Source: Aliarcobacter vitoriensis (lineage in GTDB: Bacteria > Campylobacterota > Campylobacteria > Campylobacterales > Arcobacteraceae). Taken from it: 64,000 nt of DNA. The stretch spans positions 62,001 through 126,000 of the forward strand of contig NZ_PDKB01000008.1 of assembly GCF_003316695.1 (NCBI RefSeq), read 5' to 3'. A model generated the notes under the pieces. It searched no databases. It had not been told where the DNA came from and saw nothing but the letters and a program-made list of their open reading frames with translations. Of this stretch, positions 42,107 to 51,716 are shown one piece after another; position 1 is the first letter of the stretch, and every line of letters starts with the position of its first letter. The position numbers and the translations under genes are program-made.

Positions 42107-43063
42107 TTATTCCTTTATTTTGAGATTGTAAAAGTTTATATTTTCATCATCACTTGAGATAGCTATATTGTCTTCATCTAAAAATAGAATTTTTGTTAAT
42201 ATAGCTCTATTTTGTGTAAGTAAATATTTATTTTCATTTGTATTTATATCAAATACTAAAGCATTATTATTTTCATCATTTGAAACACAAGCAAGATTTG
42301 ATGATGGACTTAAAGAACCAGCATAAACTAAAAAATCAAAAGATTTGTAAAAAGGTGCTTTTCCATTTGTAAAGTAAATAGATGCTCTTCTATCTTGACC
42401 TGATGCTAAAATCGTATCTTTTTTTATATCTACTTGAAAAACTCTATCTACATTTTGTCCTTTAAAAGTTTTAAGTCTTTTTAAATTTTTTGTATCATAC
42501 TGGTTTATTACTCCACTTTCATCTGTGACTAAAATTGTTTTTTTATCATCACTTAATACAAAATGAGAAAATGAAGATTGTGAAACTTGAATTTCATTTA
42601 TAATCTTAGAATTTTTTATATCATATATAAAAATTTGATTTGATAAAAGAGTGTATATTATGTTGTTTTCATCTAAAAATTTTGCTTGGGCAATAAATAG
42701 CCTATCTTTCGCATTTATGATATTTTGTAGTTTATTATCTTCATATATAAAAATATTTCGTCCACCATTTTCACCTTGAGATAATATTAAAATTTTATTA
42801 TTGATTTTATCTACACTAAATATTTTTGCATCTATTATATCACCTAGAAAATCTTTTATTTTAGGTACTTTTATAGAATTTATTTTTTCTTTTTCTTCTA
42901 AAGAAAATATATCAACACTACTAGCTGTTGTTGCAACATATAAAACAGTATCTTCTACGATAAAATCTGTAATAGCTCCAGAAGTTTTTAAAGAAAACTC
43001 TGGACTTATTTCTTTTGCATTTAAAACTAAACAAAATAGAGTAAAAAATATAATTTTTAACAT
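42107..43063 (-). CDS. napL: NapL, periplasmic beta-propeller accessory protein
   Basis: A 318-residue protein with an N-terminal signal peptide (MLKIIFFTLFCLVLNA) and a series of WD40-like beta repeats, such as FVLSDDKKTILVTDESG and ILASGQDRRASIYF. NapL is known only from Campylobacterota nap operons and its exact job is unsettled; deletion in Wolinella has a mild effect on nitrate reductase. I placed the start at ATG 43063, which overlaps the napF stop by one base and has AAAGG before it; a longer frame to 43114 exists but would run through napF and lose the signal peptide at the N-terminus. Confidence 0.85.
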   Translation of the reverse strand: MLKIIFFTLFCLVLNAKEISPEFSLKTSGAITDFIVEDTVLYVATTASSVDIFSLEEKEKINSIKVPKIKDFLGDIIDAKIFSVDKINNKILILSQGENGGRNIFIYEDNKLQNIINAKDRLFIAQAKFLDENNIIYTLLSNQIFIYDIKNSKIINEIQVSQSSFSHFVLSDDKKTILVTDESGVINQYDTKNLKRLKTFKGQNVDRVFQVDIKKDTILASGQDRRASIYFTNGKAPFYKSFDFLVYAGSLSPSSNLACVSNDENNNALVFDINTNENKYLLTQNRAILTKILFLDEDNIAISSDDENINFYNLKIKE

Positions 43064-43536
43064 TAAAGTACCTTTATAGCATTTGTTGGACAAACTTTTA
43101 TACAAAATCCACAACTTGTGCAGTTATCATTTATAGTTGGTTTAAACATTGCTAAAAAATTTATAGCATCATCTAAACAAGGATCTTTACAAGAAAAACA
43201 CATTGTTTGATTCCAAGCAAGACAAGATTGTGTATCTATTTGTATTCTAGCATTTATATGTTTTTTTTCTTCCAAGTTTAAGACATCATTTTTACAGGCT
43301 TCTGCACACAAATCACAATAAGTACATCCAGAGTTTGTAAAATCTATTTTAGGTGTTAAATCTTCTTGAATAACAATAATATTTTCTTCGCAAACTGTAC
43401 TACAAGGTTTCTCAATACATTTTGTACAGTTTGTAAAAAAAAGATTTTCATCTTTAAAATATGGTGGACGAATTATGCTTTCTTGCTTTTGCCTAAAAGG
43501 TTTAGCAAGAGAGCTGAAAAGCTCTCTTCTTTTCAT
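43063..43536 (-). CDS. napF: NapF, ferredoxin-type accessory protein
   Basis: A cytoplasmic iron-sulfur protein of 157 residues. Cysteine groups are seen at CTKCIEKPCSTVC (about 36-48), CTYCDLCAEAC (71-81), CFSCKDPC (114-121) and CTSCGFCIKVC (138-148), enough for up to four 4Fe-4S clusters. NapF is thought to help mature NapA in the cytoplasm. An N-terminal RRELFSSLAKPF stretch is typical of NapF. It starts directly after the napB stop. Confidence 0.9.
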   Translation of the reverse strand: MKRRELFSSLAKPFRQKQESIIRPPYFKDENLFFTNCTKCIEKPCSTVCEENIIVIQEDLTPKIDFTNSGCTYCDLCAEACKNDVLNLEEKKHINARIQIDTQSCLAWNQTMCFSCKDPCLDDAINFLAMFKPTINDNCTSCGFCIKVCPTNAIKVL

Positions 43537-44139
43537 CTATTTAACACCTTCAGTTATTACATCTAAAAGGTTTGATTTATCATTTAAATCACTACTTCTA
43601 AAATCAGGAGTAAAATTGTTTTTTGGAATATTTGCACTATCTGATTGTGGAGCATGACAAGCTGAACAATTAAATCTAGCATTTGCTAACATATCAAGTG
43701 GTTTTTTAATAGTTTTTAAATCACTACTATTACCTACAACTTTTCCATCTCTTTCTAACTGTCCATCTTTATTTAAAGCAACATATTCTCTAAAATTTGT
43801 AAAGTGAGATTTTGGAATAGGAGTTGCTCCCATACTTTCAGCTACCAATGGATCGTGACAAGATGTACACATATTATTATCTATTGTAATTGGAAGTAAT
43901 CCTTCTGTATCATGTGGAATCATTGGTGGAGCATTTTCAAAAGCTCTTTTAAATTTTGTACTTGTTCCAGCTGGATCTGTACCATATTTTGTTTCATCCC
44001 CTGTAACTTTATCCTCTTTTAATAAACTTTCATGTCTTAATCCTAAAGAATCATCTTTGATACTATTTGCAGCATTCATAGATACTACCAAAATAGATGA
44101 GAAAGTAAGAATACTTAAAGTTAATTTTGATAAATTCAT
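43537..44139 (-). CDS. napB: NapB, diheme electron-transfer subunit of nitrate reductase
   Basis: A periplasmic diheme cytochrome of 200 residues with a signal peptide (about 1-23, ending MNAAN). Heme sites are CTSCH near 91 and CSACH near 159; the family word PPMIPHD lies near 70-76. NapB passes electrons to NapA. Its start overlaps the napH stop by 4 bases. Confidence 0.95.
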   Translation of the reverse strand: MNLSKLTLSILTFSSILVVSMNAANSIKDDSLGLRHESLLKEDKVTGDETKYGTDPAGTSTKFKRAFENAPPMIPHDTEGLLPITIDNNMCTSCHDPLVAESMGATPIPKSHFTNFREYVALNKDGQLERDGKVVGNSSDLKTIKKPLDMLANARFNCSACHAPQSDSANIPKNNFTPDFRSSDLNDKSNLLDVITEGVK

Positions 44140-44939
44140 TTTTTATCCTTTATATAATTTCGTAATTCAAAATTAAGTGCATCATCATCACACACTTCAA
44201 CACATCTACCACAATTTGTACACTCTTGAAGAATTGGTTCACTCGATTTTGTAATCATATGTAAAACCTGATTTTCAGGGCAAACAACTTTACACTTCAT
44301 ACAAGCAGTACAATTATTGTGGTTATGATGGACTCTTATTAGACTAAATCTTCCAATTAATGAATAAAATCCACCAAGTGGGCAAATATGTCCACACCAA
44401 CCATTTTTCAAAACAAACAAATCAAATAAAAATATTACAAGAATTGTTGCAAAACCAAAGCCTAAACCAAAAATCAAACCTCTATGTACCATTGATACAG
44501 GTGATATTAGTTCAAAAGCTGCAACTCCCATAAAATAAGATATTATAAAACTTATTCCTATCACCCAATATCTAATATTTCTTGAAGCTGGTTGTTTTTT
44601 TTCTATTTGGTTTAAGTTTAATTTTCTTCGCAAAAAATTTGCACTATCAGTTATAATATTGACTGGGCAAACCCAAGAACAAAATGCTCTTCCTCCAATA
44701 AAAAGATAAAAAACAGATACTATTATCGCACCTAATAAAATATCAAACGATATAACTGCACCTGCAAAGAACATCTGTAAAACTGCAAAAGGATCACTTA
44801 ATGGAATAGTTTGTAAAACTAATGAAGAACTTAAATTACCCATTAAAAAATTTATTCCATATACATTTGCTAAAATGTAAAGAAGCATAATAGATATTTG
44901 TGTAACTCTTCTTGCTATTAAAAATCTATACTTTTTCAT
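44136..44939 (-). CDS. napH: NapH, membrane quinol-oxidising iron-sulfur protein
   Basis: An inner-membrane protein of 267 residues with four helices (about 12-30, 55-85, 125-150, 155-180) and two cytoplasmic-side CxxxCP motifs (CSWVCP near 88 and CGHICP near 183). The C-terminal end has two 4Fe-4S sites, CTACMKCKVVC near 215 and CTNCGRCVEVC near 241. NapH with NapG oxidises menaquinol; in this phylum it replaces NapC, which is absent here. It overlaps both neighbours by 4 bases. Confidence 0.95.
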   Translation of the reverse strand: MKKYRFLIARRVTQISIMLLYILANVYGINFLMGNLSSSLVLQTIPLSDPFAVLQMFFAGAVISFDILLGAIIVSVFYLFIGGRAFCSWVCPVNIITDSANFLRRKLNLNQIEKKQPASRNIRYWVIGISFIISYFMGVAAFELISPVSMVHRGLIFGLGFGFATILVIFLFDLFVLKNGWCGHICPLGGFYSLIGRFSLIRVHHNHNNCTACMKCKVVCPENQVLHMITKSSEPILQECTNCGRCVEVCDDDALNFELRNYIKDKK

Positions 44940-45739
44940 TCTAATAAATCCTTCATACCACTATTTAAAGAGTCTATTGCATTTTTTTGATTTATTGTTC
45001 TTTCATTCGTATCACTAGATGCATTTTTTACTCTTTTTTCATCACTTTCATCCCAACCTTTGATATAGTGATCTCCTACTTTTCCCAAGGCAATTTCTCT
45101 TGGTAAAACCAAAATTGCTGGTTTTTCAGTAATACAAGCTTTTTCACAAAGTCCACAACCTGTACAAATATCACTATTTACAACTGGTTTTAAAAAGGCA
45201 TGTTTTCCTGTTCTATCATTTTTTTCATAAACGATATTTATAGCTTCACCTAAAAGTGGACAGGCTCTATAACAAGCATCACATTGTATTCCCCAAAAAG
45301 CTACACAAGATTTCTCATCTACAATAGCAACTCCCATTTGCATTTGTCTGATTTCAAACTCATTTTTACTATTTTTTACAAGTTTTTCATCAAGTGCGTC
45401 TGTTGGACAAATAGGAACACAAGGAATATCAACGCACATATAACAAGGTATTTCTCTTGGAACAAAATATGGAGTTCCTAAAGGCATATTATCACCTGGT
45501 TTTGCCAATTTTAAAGTGTCAAAAGGACAGGCTTCAACACATAAACCACACTTAATACAGGTTGCTAAAAAATCATTTTCGGCTAAGGCTGCTGGTGGTC
45601 TTAAAATTAGTGAAGTTGCTTTCACTTCACTTAAATAGGCACTCCAAGTTAAACCCCCAAGAATAGCTAGTCCAATGGCTCTAGCACTAGAAAGAATAAA
45701 TTTTCTTCTATCTTCTTTGGGTTTATTTAAGATATCCAT
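44936..45739 (-). CDS. napG: NapG, periplasmic iron-sulfur protein
   Basis: A 267-residue protein with a twin-arginine signal (DRRKFILSS near 10-18) and four 4Fe-4S sites: CIKCGLCVEAC (about 61-71), CYMCVDIPCVPIC (98-110), CDACYRAC (153-160) and CTGCGLCEKAC (191-201). It passes electrons from NapH to NapB or NapA on the periplasmic side. It lies 9 bases after napA, in the usual order napA-G-H. Confidence 0.95.
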   Translation of the reverse strand: MDILNKPKEDRRKFILSSARAIGLAILGGLTWSAYLSEVKATSLILRPPAALAENDFLATCIKCGLCVEACPFDTLKLAKPGDNMPLGTPYFVPREIPCYMCVDIPCVPICPTDALDEKLVKNSKNEFEIRQMQMGVAIVDEKSCVAFWGIQCDACYRACPLLGEAINIVYEKNDRTGKHAFLKPVVNSDICTGCGLCEKACITEKPAILVLPREIALGKVGDHYIKGWDESDEKRVKNASSDTNERTINQKNAIDSLNSGMKDLLE

Positions 45740-45748
45740 AATTTACCT

Positions 45749-48559
45749 TTATGCTTTGTAAACTTTAACTGCACATTTTTTAAAGTCTGTTTGCCCTGAT
45801 TGTGGACAAGTTGCATCTAAACAAACTTTATTGATAAATACTTTTTCATCAAACCAAGGAACATATACTAAACCTCTTGAAGGTCTATTTCTTCCTCTTG
45901 TTTCAACTCTTGCTTTTACTTTTCCTCTTCGGCTTTCAACCCAAGCTAGTTCACCTTGTTTTACACCATATTTTGTTGCATCTTCAGGGTGCATATAGCA
46001 AAGTGCTTCTGGAACAGCACGATATAGTTCAGGAACTCTCATAGTCATAGTTCCACTATGCCAATGTTCTAATACTCTTCCTGTGCTAAGCCAAACTGGA
46101 TATTCATTATCTGGCATTTCAGGTGGATCCATATAAGGACGAGCGAAAATTTTTGCTTTATTTTTTAAAGATTTTTTAGTTTCATCTTTTACACCTAATA
46201 AATCACCTTGAGCTAACTCTTTTGCCAAAGTTCCATAGAATGCAAAATCACTATTTGGATTTGCTTTTTTTGCATAAGGGTCATATTTTGTATTAAATCT
46301 CCAAGATGTCTCTTTTCCATCAACAACTGGCCATTTAAGTCCTCTTACCTTGTGATATGTGTCAAAATCTGCTAAATCGTGAGCATGACCTCTTCCAAAG
46401 TCTGCATACTCTTCAAATAGATATTTTTGAATGAAGAATCCATATCCTTCCCAAGGTTTCCCATCGCTTCCTAATACTTTTCTATTATCTCCAAATGCTT
46501 CAGTATTATCAAATCCAGCTTGAATAGGGTCATTTTTGTCTGCTTTATATGATTTTGCTCTTTCATTTGCAAATAAAATCTCATACATAGTTGTATTTTC
46601 ATCATACCCCATAGCACGAGCAGCTTCAATCATATCTGGAAGTTTAACTTCCCCTTTTGAACTTAATAGTGTTTTTTCACCCCATAAATCTTTAACTGTA
46701 AATCTTTTTGAAAGTTCAACCCATTGCCAAGTATCACTCATCGCATCACCAACAGGGACTACTTGTTGTCTCCAAAGTTGTGTTCTTCTTTCAGCATTTC
46801 CGTATCCACCCCATTTTTCATAAATCATAGCTGATGGTAGAATTAAGTCAGAAACTTTTGCTGAAATACCAGGATAACCATCACTTGTAACTATAAAATT
46901 ATCCATTTCACGTGCTGCTTTTATCCAGTGAGTTGCACTTGCTGTATCTTGATATGGATTACAAACATTTACCCAAGCAAATTTTATATTTCCATCTTCA
47001 ATATCTCTATGAATTTTCATGATATGTTGATGACCTTTTGGATTTAAAGTTCCTTTAGGTAAATTCCAAGCTTTTTCAGTTATCTCTCTATGTTTTGGAT
47101 TTTCAACCATCATATCTGCTGGAAGTCTATGAGTAAATGTTCCAACTTCTCTTGCTGTTCCACAAGCACTTGGTTGTCCTGTAAGTGAGAACGCTCCACT
47201 TCCTGGTTTAGCTTGTTTATTTAATAAAAAGTGAACATTATAGGCTAAAGTATTTACCCAAGTCCCACGTGTATGTTGGTTCATACCCATAGTCCAGAAA
47301 CTTACAACTTTTCTATCTTGTTCAATATACCAATTTGCTAATTGTTGAAGTTTATTTTTAAACTCTTCAATATCTTCATCAGGATTTCCTTTAGAAATTT
47401 TTGCAACATAATCTAGTGTGTAAGGTTCAAGAAATTTTTTATACTCTTCAAAAGATATTTCCCAGTGAGCAAGACCTGTATTTTTATTTGTCATTTTATC
47501 ACCAGCTTTATATCCATAAGGAGCAAGTGCTGGAGCTTCAGTTTCAGAAACTGTTTTTTCCATCTCTTTGCTTATTATTTCCATTTCAGCTTTTGAGTAT
47601 TTACCATCTTTGATTGATTTTTCATCACTTCTTCTCATACCATAACCAATGTTTACTGGACTTGCCGCAAAAACAATATGTTCTTTAACAAAATCCCAAT
47701 CAATAGATTCAGGATGATTATAAACAATCTCTCTAGCTATATAATTCCATAAAGCCAAATCTGTATTTGGAGTAAATATGATTTCTAAATCAGCAATATC
47801 AGATGTTCTATGTCTATATGTAGATATATTTACAACTTTTACTTTATCTGGATTACTTAATTTTCTATCAGTAACTCTTGACCATAAAATAGGGTGCATT
47901 TCTGCCATATTTGAACCCCAACAAACAACAGTATCAGTTAGTTCAATATCATCATAACAACCACTTGGTTCATCTATTCCAAATGTTTGGTAAAAACCAA
48001 CAACAGCAGATGCCATACAGTGTCTTGCATTTGGATCAATTGCATTTGATCTAAATCCAGCCTTCATCATTTTAAGTGCAGCATATCCTTCCATAATTGT
48101 GTGCTGACCACTTGCAAAGATACCAATTCCCTCTGGACCTTTTTCTTTTAATGCAACTCTTATATGTTTTTCCATCTCATCAAATGCTCTTTGCCAAGAA
48201 ACAGGAGCAAAATCACCTTTTTTATCAAAGTCACCTTTTTTATTTACTCTTAATAAAGGAGTCTTTAATCTATCAGCACCATACATAATTTTTGCATTAA
48301 AATATCCTTTAATACAGTTAAGCCCTCTATTAACAGGAGCTGCTGGATCTCCTTTTACTGCAACAATCTTTCCTTCTTTTGTTGCAAGCATAATTCCACA
48401 GCCTGTTCCACAGAACCTACAAGCTGCTTTATCCCAACGCCAACCACTTTCAGCAGTGTTTGCTTGTGCTTGTACATTTGATGGTATATTCATACCAATC
48501 GCTGCTGCTGCACTTGCTGCTGCTGAACTTTTTAGAAAATCTCTTCTTGAAAGCGACAT
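45749..48559 (-). CDS. napA: Periplasmic nitrate reductase catalytic subunit
   Basis: A 936-residue molybdoenzyme that reduces nitrate to nitrite in the periplasm. The twin-arginine signal (SRRDFLKSS, residues 4-12) leads to a 4Fe-4S site with CRFCGTGC near 47-54 and a fourth cysteine in LNCIKGYF near 81. The molybdenum-ligating cysteine is in [11 protein letters not shown] near 180. The protein binds bis-MGD and its length matches Campylobacterota NapA. It heads the operon napA-G-H-B-F-L-D plus a PAS gene. An FNR-type box lies 67-80 bases before its ATG. Confidence 0.98.
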   Translation of the reverse strand: MSLSRRDFLKSSAAASAAAAIGMNIPSNVQAQANTAESGWRWDKAACRFCGTGCGIMLATKEGKIVAVKGDPAAPVNRGLNCIKGYFNAKIMYGADRLKTPLLRVNKKGDFDKKGDFAPVSWQRAFDEMEKHIRVALKEKGPEGIGIFASGQHTIMEGYAALKMMKAGFRSNAIDPNARHCMASAVVGFYQTFGIDEPSGCYDDIELTDTVVCWGSNMAEMHPILWSRVTDRKLSNPDKVKVVNISTYRHRTSDIADLEIIFTPNTDLALWNYIAREIVYNHPESIDWDFVKEHIVFAASPVNIGYGMRRSDEKSIKDGKYSKAEMEIISKEMEKTVSETEAPALAPYGYKAGDKMTNKNTGLAHWEISFEEYKKFLEPYTLDYVAKISKGNPDEDIEEFKNKLQQLANWYIEQDRKVVSFWTMGMNQHTRGTWVNTLAYNVHFLLNKQAKPGSGAFSLTGQPSACGTAREVGTFTHRLPADMMVENPKHREITEKAWNLPKGTLNPKGHQHIMKIHRDIEDGNIKFAWVNVCNPYQDTASATHWIKAAREMDNFIVTSDGYPGISAKVSDLILPSAMIYEKWGGYGNAERRTQLWRQQVVPVGDAMSDTWQWVELSKRFTVKDLWGEKTLLSSKGEVKLPDMIEAARAMGYDENTTMYEILFANERAKSYKADKNDPIQAGFDNTEAFGDNRKVLGSDGKPWEGYGFFIQKYLFEEYADFGRGHAHDLADFDTYHKVRGLKWPVVDGKETSWRFNTKYDPYAKKANPNSDFAFYGTLAKELAQGDLLGVKDETKKSLKNKAKIFARPYMDPPEMPDNEYPVWLSTGRVLEHWHSGTMTMRVPELYRAVPEALCYMHPEDATKYGVKQGELAWVESRRGKVKARVETRGRNRPSRGLVYVPWFDEKVFINKVCLDATCPQSGQTDFKKCAVKVYKA

Positions 48560-48625
48560 CTTTTCTCCTTTTTTTGAAATAAATTAATAACAAAGTAATC
48601 TTAACTGAAAGCATAAAGTTTATTC

Positions 48626-48639
48626 TTGACGGATGTCAA
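48626..48639. promoter_or_regulatory. FNR-type box TTGAC-GGAT-GTCAA upstream of napA
   Basis: Perfect 5-base inverted repeat with a 4-base spacer, differing from the FNR consensus TTGAT-N4-ATCAA by one symmetric base in each arm. It lies where an activator of napA would bind. The Crp/Fnr protein encoded at 55023 has the matching ExxSR recognition helix. Confidence 0.6.
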
Positions 48640-48799
48640 ACTTTTTAAGTATTTAAGTAAAAATTAATATTTAGAAGTAAAATTTGTCAATATTTATAAA
48701 ATAAATATATTAGTTTATAAATTTAAGCAAGATTAAATATAGCTTAAAAGAAATTCAATAATTTCGATTTTAATACATAATAGTTACATAACTTTTAAA

Positions 48800-48805
48800 T
48801 ATAAT
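48800..48805 (+). promoter_or_regulatory. Minus-10 box before dctP
   Basis: TATAAT, 33 bases before the dctP ATG, preceded by AT-rich sequence as in promoters of this phylum. No sigma-54 minus-24/minus-12 pattern was found. Confidence 0.45.
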
Positions 48806-48837
48806 CCATTCTTAACCAAAATTTTAAGGAGCCCCTT

Positions 48838-49830
48838 ATGAAAAAAGTAGTTTTAGGAACGATTGCAGCAGCAATGCTAGCAACTTCGAGTTTCGCAGCT
48901 GATTATGTTATGAAGATTAGTCACGTTGTAAGTGACAATACTCCAAAAGGTATGGCAGCTAATTTTTTAGAAAAAAGAATTGAAGAATTAACTGGTGGAA
49001 AGATTGATGTTCAAGTTTTCCCTAACTCACAATTATATGGTGATGCTGATGAGATGAAAGCTTTGGCTATGAATAATGTTCAATTAATTATGCCAAGTTT
49101 ATCTAAATTCCCATCTATCGTACCTCAAATTCAACTTTTTGATTTACCATTCTTATTTAGAGACAAAGAACACTTATATAAAGTTATGGATGGAGAAGTT
49201 GGAGCAAAGCTTAAATCATTTGTTGATGCTAAAAAACAGATGAAAGCATTTGATTATTGGGATGCTGGATTTAAACACTTCTCAAGTTCTAAACAAGCAA
49301 TTATTAATCCTGACGATGCTAAAGGTCAAAAATTTAGAATTCAATCTTCAAAAGTTTTAGAAGAGCAAATTAAAGCTATTGGTGGAAGTCCACAAATTTT
49401 GCCATTCTCTGAAGTTTATTCAGCACTTCAACAAGGTGTTGTTGATGCAACAGAAAATCCATTATCAAATCTTTGGACAAAAAAATTCCATGAGGTTCAA
49501 TCTAGTCTTACTTTAAGTAATCACGGATATTTAGGTTATTTAGTTGTTATGAATCAAAAATTCTGGGATAAATTACCAAAAGATTTACAAGAAAAAGTAT
49601 CTCAAGCTATGAAAGAAGCAACAGAATTTGAAAGAAAAGCAACTGAAGAAGATGATGCAAAAATTATGACTGAATTAAAAAAATATGCTGATGAGTCAAA
49701 AAGACTTGAGATATATGAGCTAACACCTGAGCAAGTTGCAAACTGGAGAAAAGTTATGGAAGAAGTTTATCCAAAATTCTATAATGTAATTGGTGAAGAC
49801 TTAATCAAAAAAGCTATTGAAACAAAATAA
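48838..49830 (+). CDS. dctP: TRAP transporter substrate-binding protein, DctP type
   Basis: A periplasmic solute-binding protein of 330 residues. The signal peptide (about 1-20, ending SSFAA) is followed by DYVMKISHVVSDNTPKG, the start typical of C4-dicarboxylate DctP proteins; the carboxylate-contacting arginine region KGQKFRIQSS lies near 161-170 and the LPFSEVYSALQQGVVDATEN block near 186-205 (core ALQQGVVDATEN). It delivers succinate, fumarate, malate or similar acids to DctQM. Start is ATG behind AAGGAG. It heads the operon dctP-dctQ-dctM. Confidence 0.93.
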   Translation: MKKVVLGTIAAAMLATSSFAADYVMKISHVVSDNTPKGMAANFLEKRIEELTGGKIDVQVFPNSQLYGDADEMKALAMNNVQLIMPSLSKFPSIVPQIQLFDLPFLFRDKEHLYKVMDGEVGAKLKSFVDAKKQMKAFDYWDAGFKHFSSSKQAIINPDDAKGQKFRIQSSKVLEEQIKAIGGSPQILPFSEVYSALQQGVVDATENPLSNLWTKKFHEVQSSLTLSNHGYLGYLVVMNQKFWDKLPKDLQEKVSQAMKEATEFERKATEEDDAKIMTELKKYADESKRLEIYELTPEQVANWRKVMEEVYPKFYNVIGEDLIKKAIETK

Positions 49831-49843
49831 TTAAAGAAGAACA

Positions 49844-50389
49844 ATGGATAAATTTTTTAAAATCATGGATGTTATAGTTGGTACGATAAACCAAACCATA
49901 GCCGTTTACGGTATGGTTTTGGGAGTCTTATTGGCCTTCGTTAATGTTATACTAAGATATGCCTTTGGAGCTAGTTTACCATGGGCTGGAGAACTTACAC
50001 AATGGTTATTTATTTGGTCAGCTCTCTTTGGTGCTGCTTATGGATTTAGACAGGGAGCTCACATTTCTATTACACTGTTAATAGCAAAATTATCTCCTAT
50101 TATGACAAAAACTTTTTTAGTTTTAGCAAACTTATTGTCTATAGCTTATCTTCTTTTAATCTCTTATTTAGGTTATCAATTAATTTTAATGTTAATGGAT
50201 TTTGGAGAAATAAGTGTTGATTTACAAGTTCCTATGTGGATACCACAACTAGTTATTCCTATTGCATTCTTACTTGCAGCTTATAGAGTTTTTGAAAAAT
50301 TAGTTGAATTACTTAAAACTGATTCAAAAGATATAAAAGTGTTTAGTGAACATGAACATATTGTTGATGAAATAAAAGGAGAAAAATAA
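49844..50389 (+). CDS. dctQ: TRAP transporter small membrane subunit
   Basis: A 181-residue inner-membrane protein with four helices (about 17-37, 50-68, 90-110, 130-150). The family signature GASLPWAGELTQWLFIW is near 42-58. DctQ links the binding protein to the large subunit DctM. It lies 13 bases after dctP and one base before dctM, so the three form one unit. Confidence 0.93.
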   Translation: MDKFFKIMDVIVGTINQTIAVYGMVLGVLLAFVNVILRYAFGASLPWAGELTQWLFIWSALFGAAYGFRQGAHISITLLIAKLSPIMTKTFLVLANLLSIAYLLLISYLGYQLILMLMDFGEISVDLQVPMWIPQLVIPIAFLLAAYRVFEKLVELLKTDSKDIKVFSEHEHIVDEIKGEK

Positions 50390-50390
50390 T

Positions 50391-51674
50391 ATGGTTATAG
50401 TTACACTTTTTAGTTTGCTTTTTGGATTGATGTTAGTTGGGGTTCCAGTTGCTGTATCGCTTGGAATTAGTACTTTAGCTTCAGCATTTTTATTTACAGA
50501 TAATGATTTAATGGGAGTTGCATCTCATATTTTTGATGGTTTAAATAAATATACACTTATGGCAATTCCAATGTTCGTTTTAGCTGGTTCACTTCTAGCA
50601 CGTGGAAGCGCAGCAACTAGAATTGTTAATTTTGCTAAAAGTGTTGTAGGACACTTACCTGGTGGTCTTCCAATTGCTGCTATTTTAGCTTCAGTTATTT
50701 TTGCAGCTATTAGTGGTAGTTCTCCTGCAACTGTTGCTGCTATTGGTTCTGTTATGTATGGTGCTATTAAACAAGCTGGATATAATAACCAATTTGCTAT
50801 TGGTACAATCACAACAGCTGGAACATTAGGTATTCTTATCCCACCATCTATTGTATTTATCGTATATGGGGTAAGTGCAGAACAATCAATTGCAAAACTT
50901 TTTATGGCTGGAGTTGTTCCTGGACTTATGCTTGGTGCTATGATGATGATAGCTACTTATATTTTAGCTGTAAGAAGTGGATATAAGGGAAGTAAAAGAG
51001 CACCTTTTTCTGAAATGTTTAGAACATTTAAGGAATCTGTTTGGGCTTTATTAATCATTATTGTGGTTATTGGAGGAATATATGGTGGTATATTCACACC
51101 AACAGAAGCAGGTGCAGTGAGTGTTGTTTATGCATTATTTATATCTTTCTTTGTTTATAAAGATTTAAAGATAAGAGATTTATATAAAATTGTATTAGAT
51201 TCAGCACAAACAAGTTCAATGATTTTCTTCATTATTGCAAATGCTATGATTTTTGCACACTTCTTAACAGATGAGCAAATTCCACAAACAATTACTCAAA
51301 TGATATTAGATGCAAATGTTACACCATTAATGTTCTTAATTATAGTAAATATTTTACTTTTAGTAATGGGACAATTTATGGAACCTAGTTCTGTTGTTAT
51401 GATTACAGTACCACTTTTACTTCCAATAGGAGTAGCTCTTGGAATTGATCCGATTCACCTTGGAGTTATTATGGTTGTAAATATGGAAATAGGTATGATT
51501 ACCCCACCAGTAGGTCTTAACATCCTTGTTGGTAGTGGTATTACAGGACTTAGTATGGGAACAGTTACGAAAGCCTCTATTCCTATGACTTTAGTTTTAT
51601 TATTAGGACTTATTTTAGTTACATATATACCAGCTATATCTTTATGGCTTCCAAATTTAATGTTTGGATATTAA
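50391..51674 (+). CDS. dctM: TRAP transporter large membrane subunit
   Basis: A 427-residue inner-membrane carrier with about 12 helices. Conserved words are AIPMFVLAGSLLARG near 59-73, ISGSSPATVAAIGSVM near 107-122 and TPPVGLNILVGSG near 367-379. It drives sodium-coupled uptake of the acid bound by DctP. A bidirectional hairpin terminator follows. The gene converges on the sensor kinase gene. Confidence 0.95.
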   Translation: MVIVTLFSLLFGLMLVGVPVAVSLGISTLASAFLFTDNDLMGVASHIFDGLNKYTLMAIPMFVLAGSLLARGSAATRIVNFAKSVVGHLPGGLPIAAILASVIFAAISGSSPATVAAIGSVMYGAIKQAGYNNQFAIGTITTAGTLGILIPPSIVFIVYGVSAEQSIAKLFMAGVVPGLMLGAMMMIATYILAVRSGYKGSKRAPFSEMFRTFKESVWALLIIIVVIGGIYGGIFTPTEAGAVSVVYALFISFFVYKDLKIRDLYKIVLDSAQTSSMIFFIIANAMIFAHFLTDEQIPQTITQMILDANVTPLMFLIIVNILLLVMGQFMEPSSVVMITVPLLLPIGVALGIDPIHLGVIMVVNMEIGMITPPVGLNILVGSGITGLSMGTVTKASIPMTLVLLLGLILVTYIPAISLWLPNLMFGY

Positions 51675-51684
51675 AAAATTGTTC

Positions 51685-51716
51685 AAAAAGTAAGAGTTTT
51701 AACTCTTGCTTTTTTA
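51685..51716. terminator. Bidirectional terminator between dctM and the kinase gene
   Basis: Inverted repeat AAAAAGTAAGAGTT / AACTCTTGCTTTTT with one wobble pair and T-runs at both ends, between the convergent dctM and sensor kinase genes. Confidence 0.7.

Larger units (their letters stand above)
48560..48837. promoter_or_regulatory. Divergent control region between napA and dctP
   Basis: A 278-base AT-rich region without an open frame. It holds the napA ribosome binding site (AAAGGAG), the FNR-type box at 48626, and the dctP promoter box at 48800 with its AAGGAGC ribosome binding site. I see no other repeat or hairpin. Confidence 0.6.
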
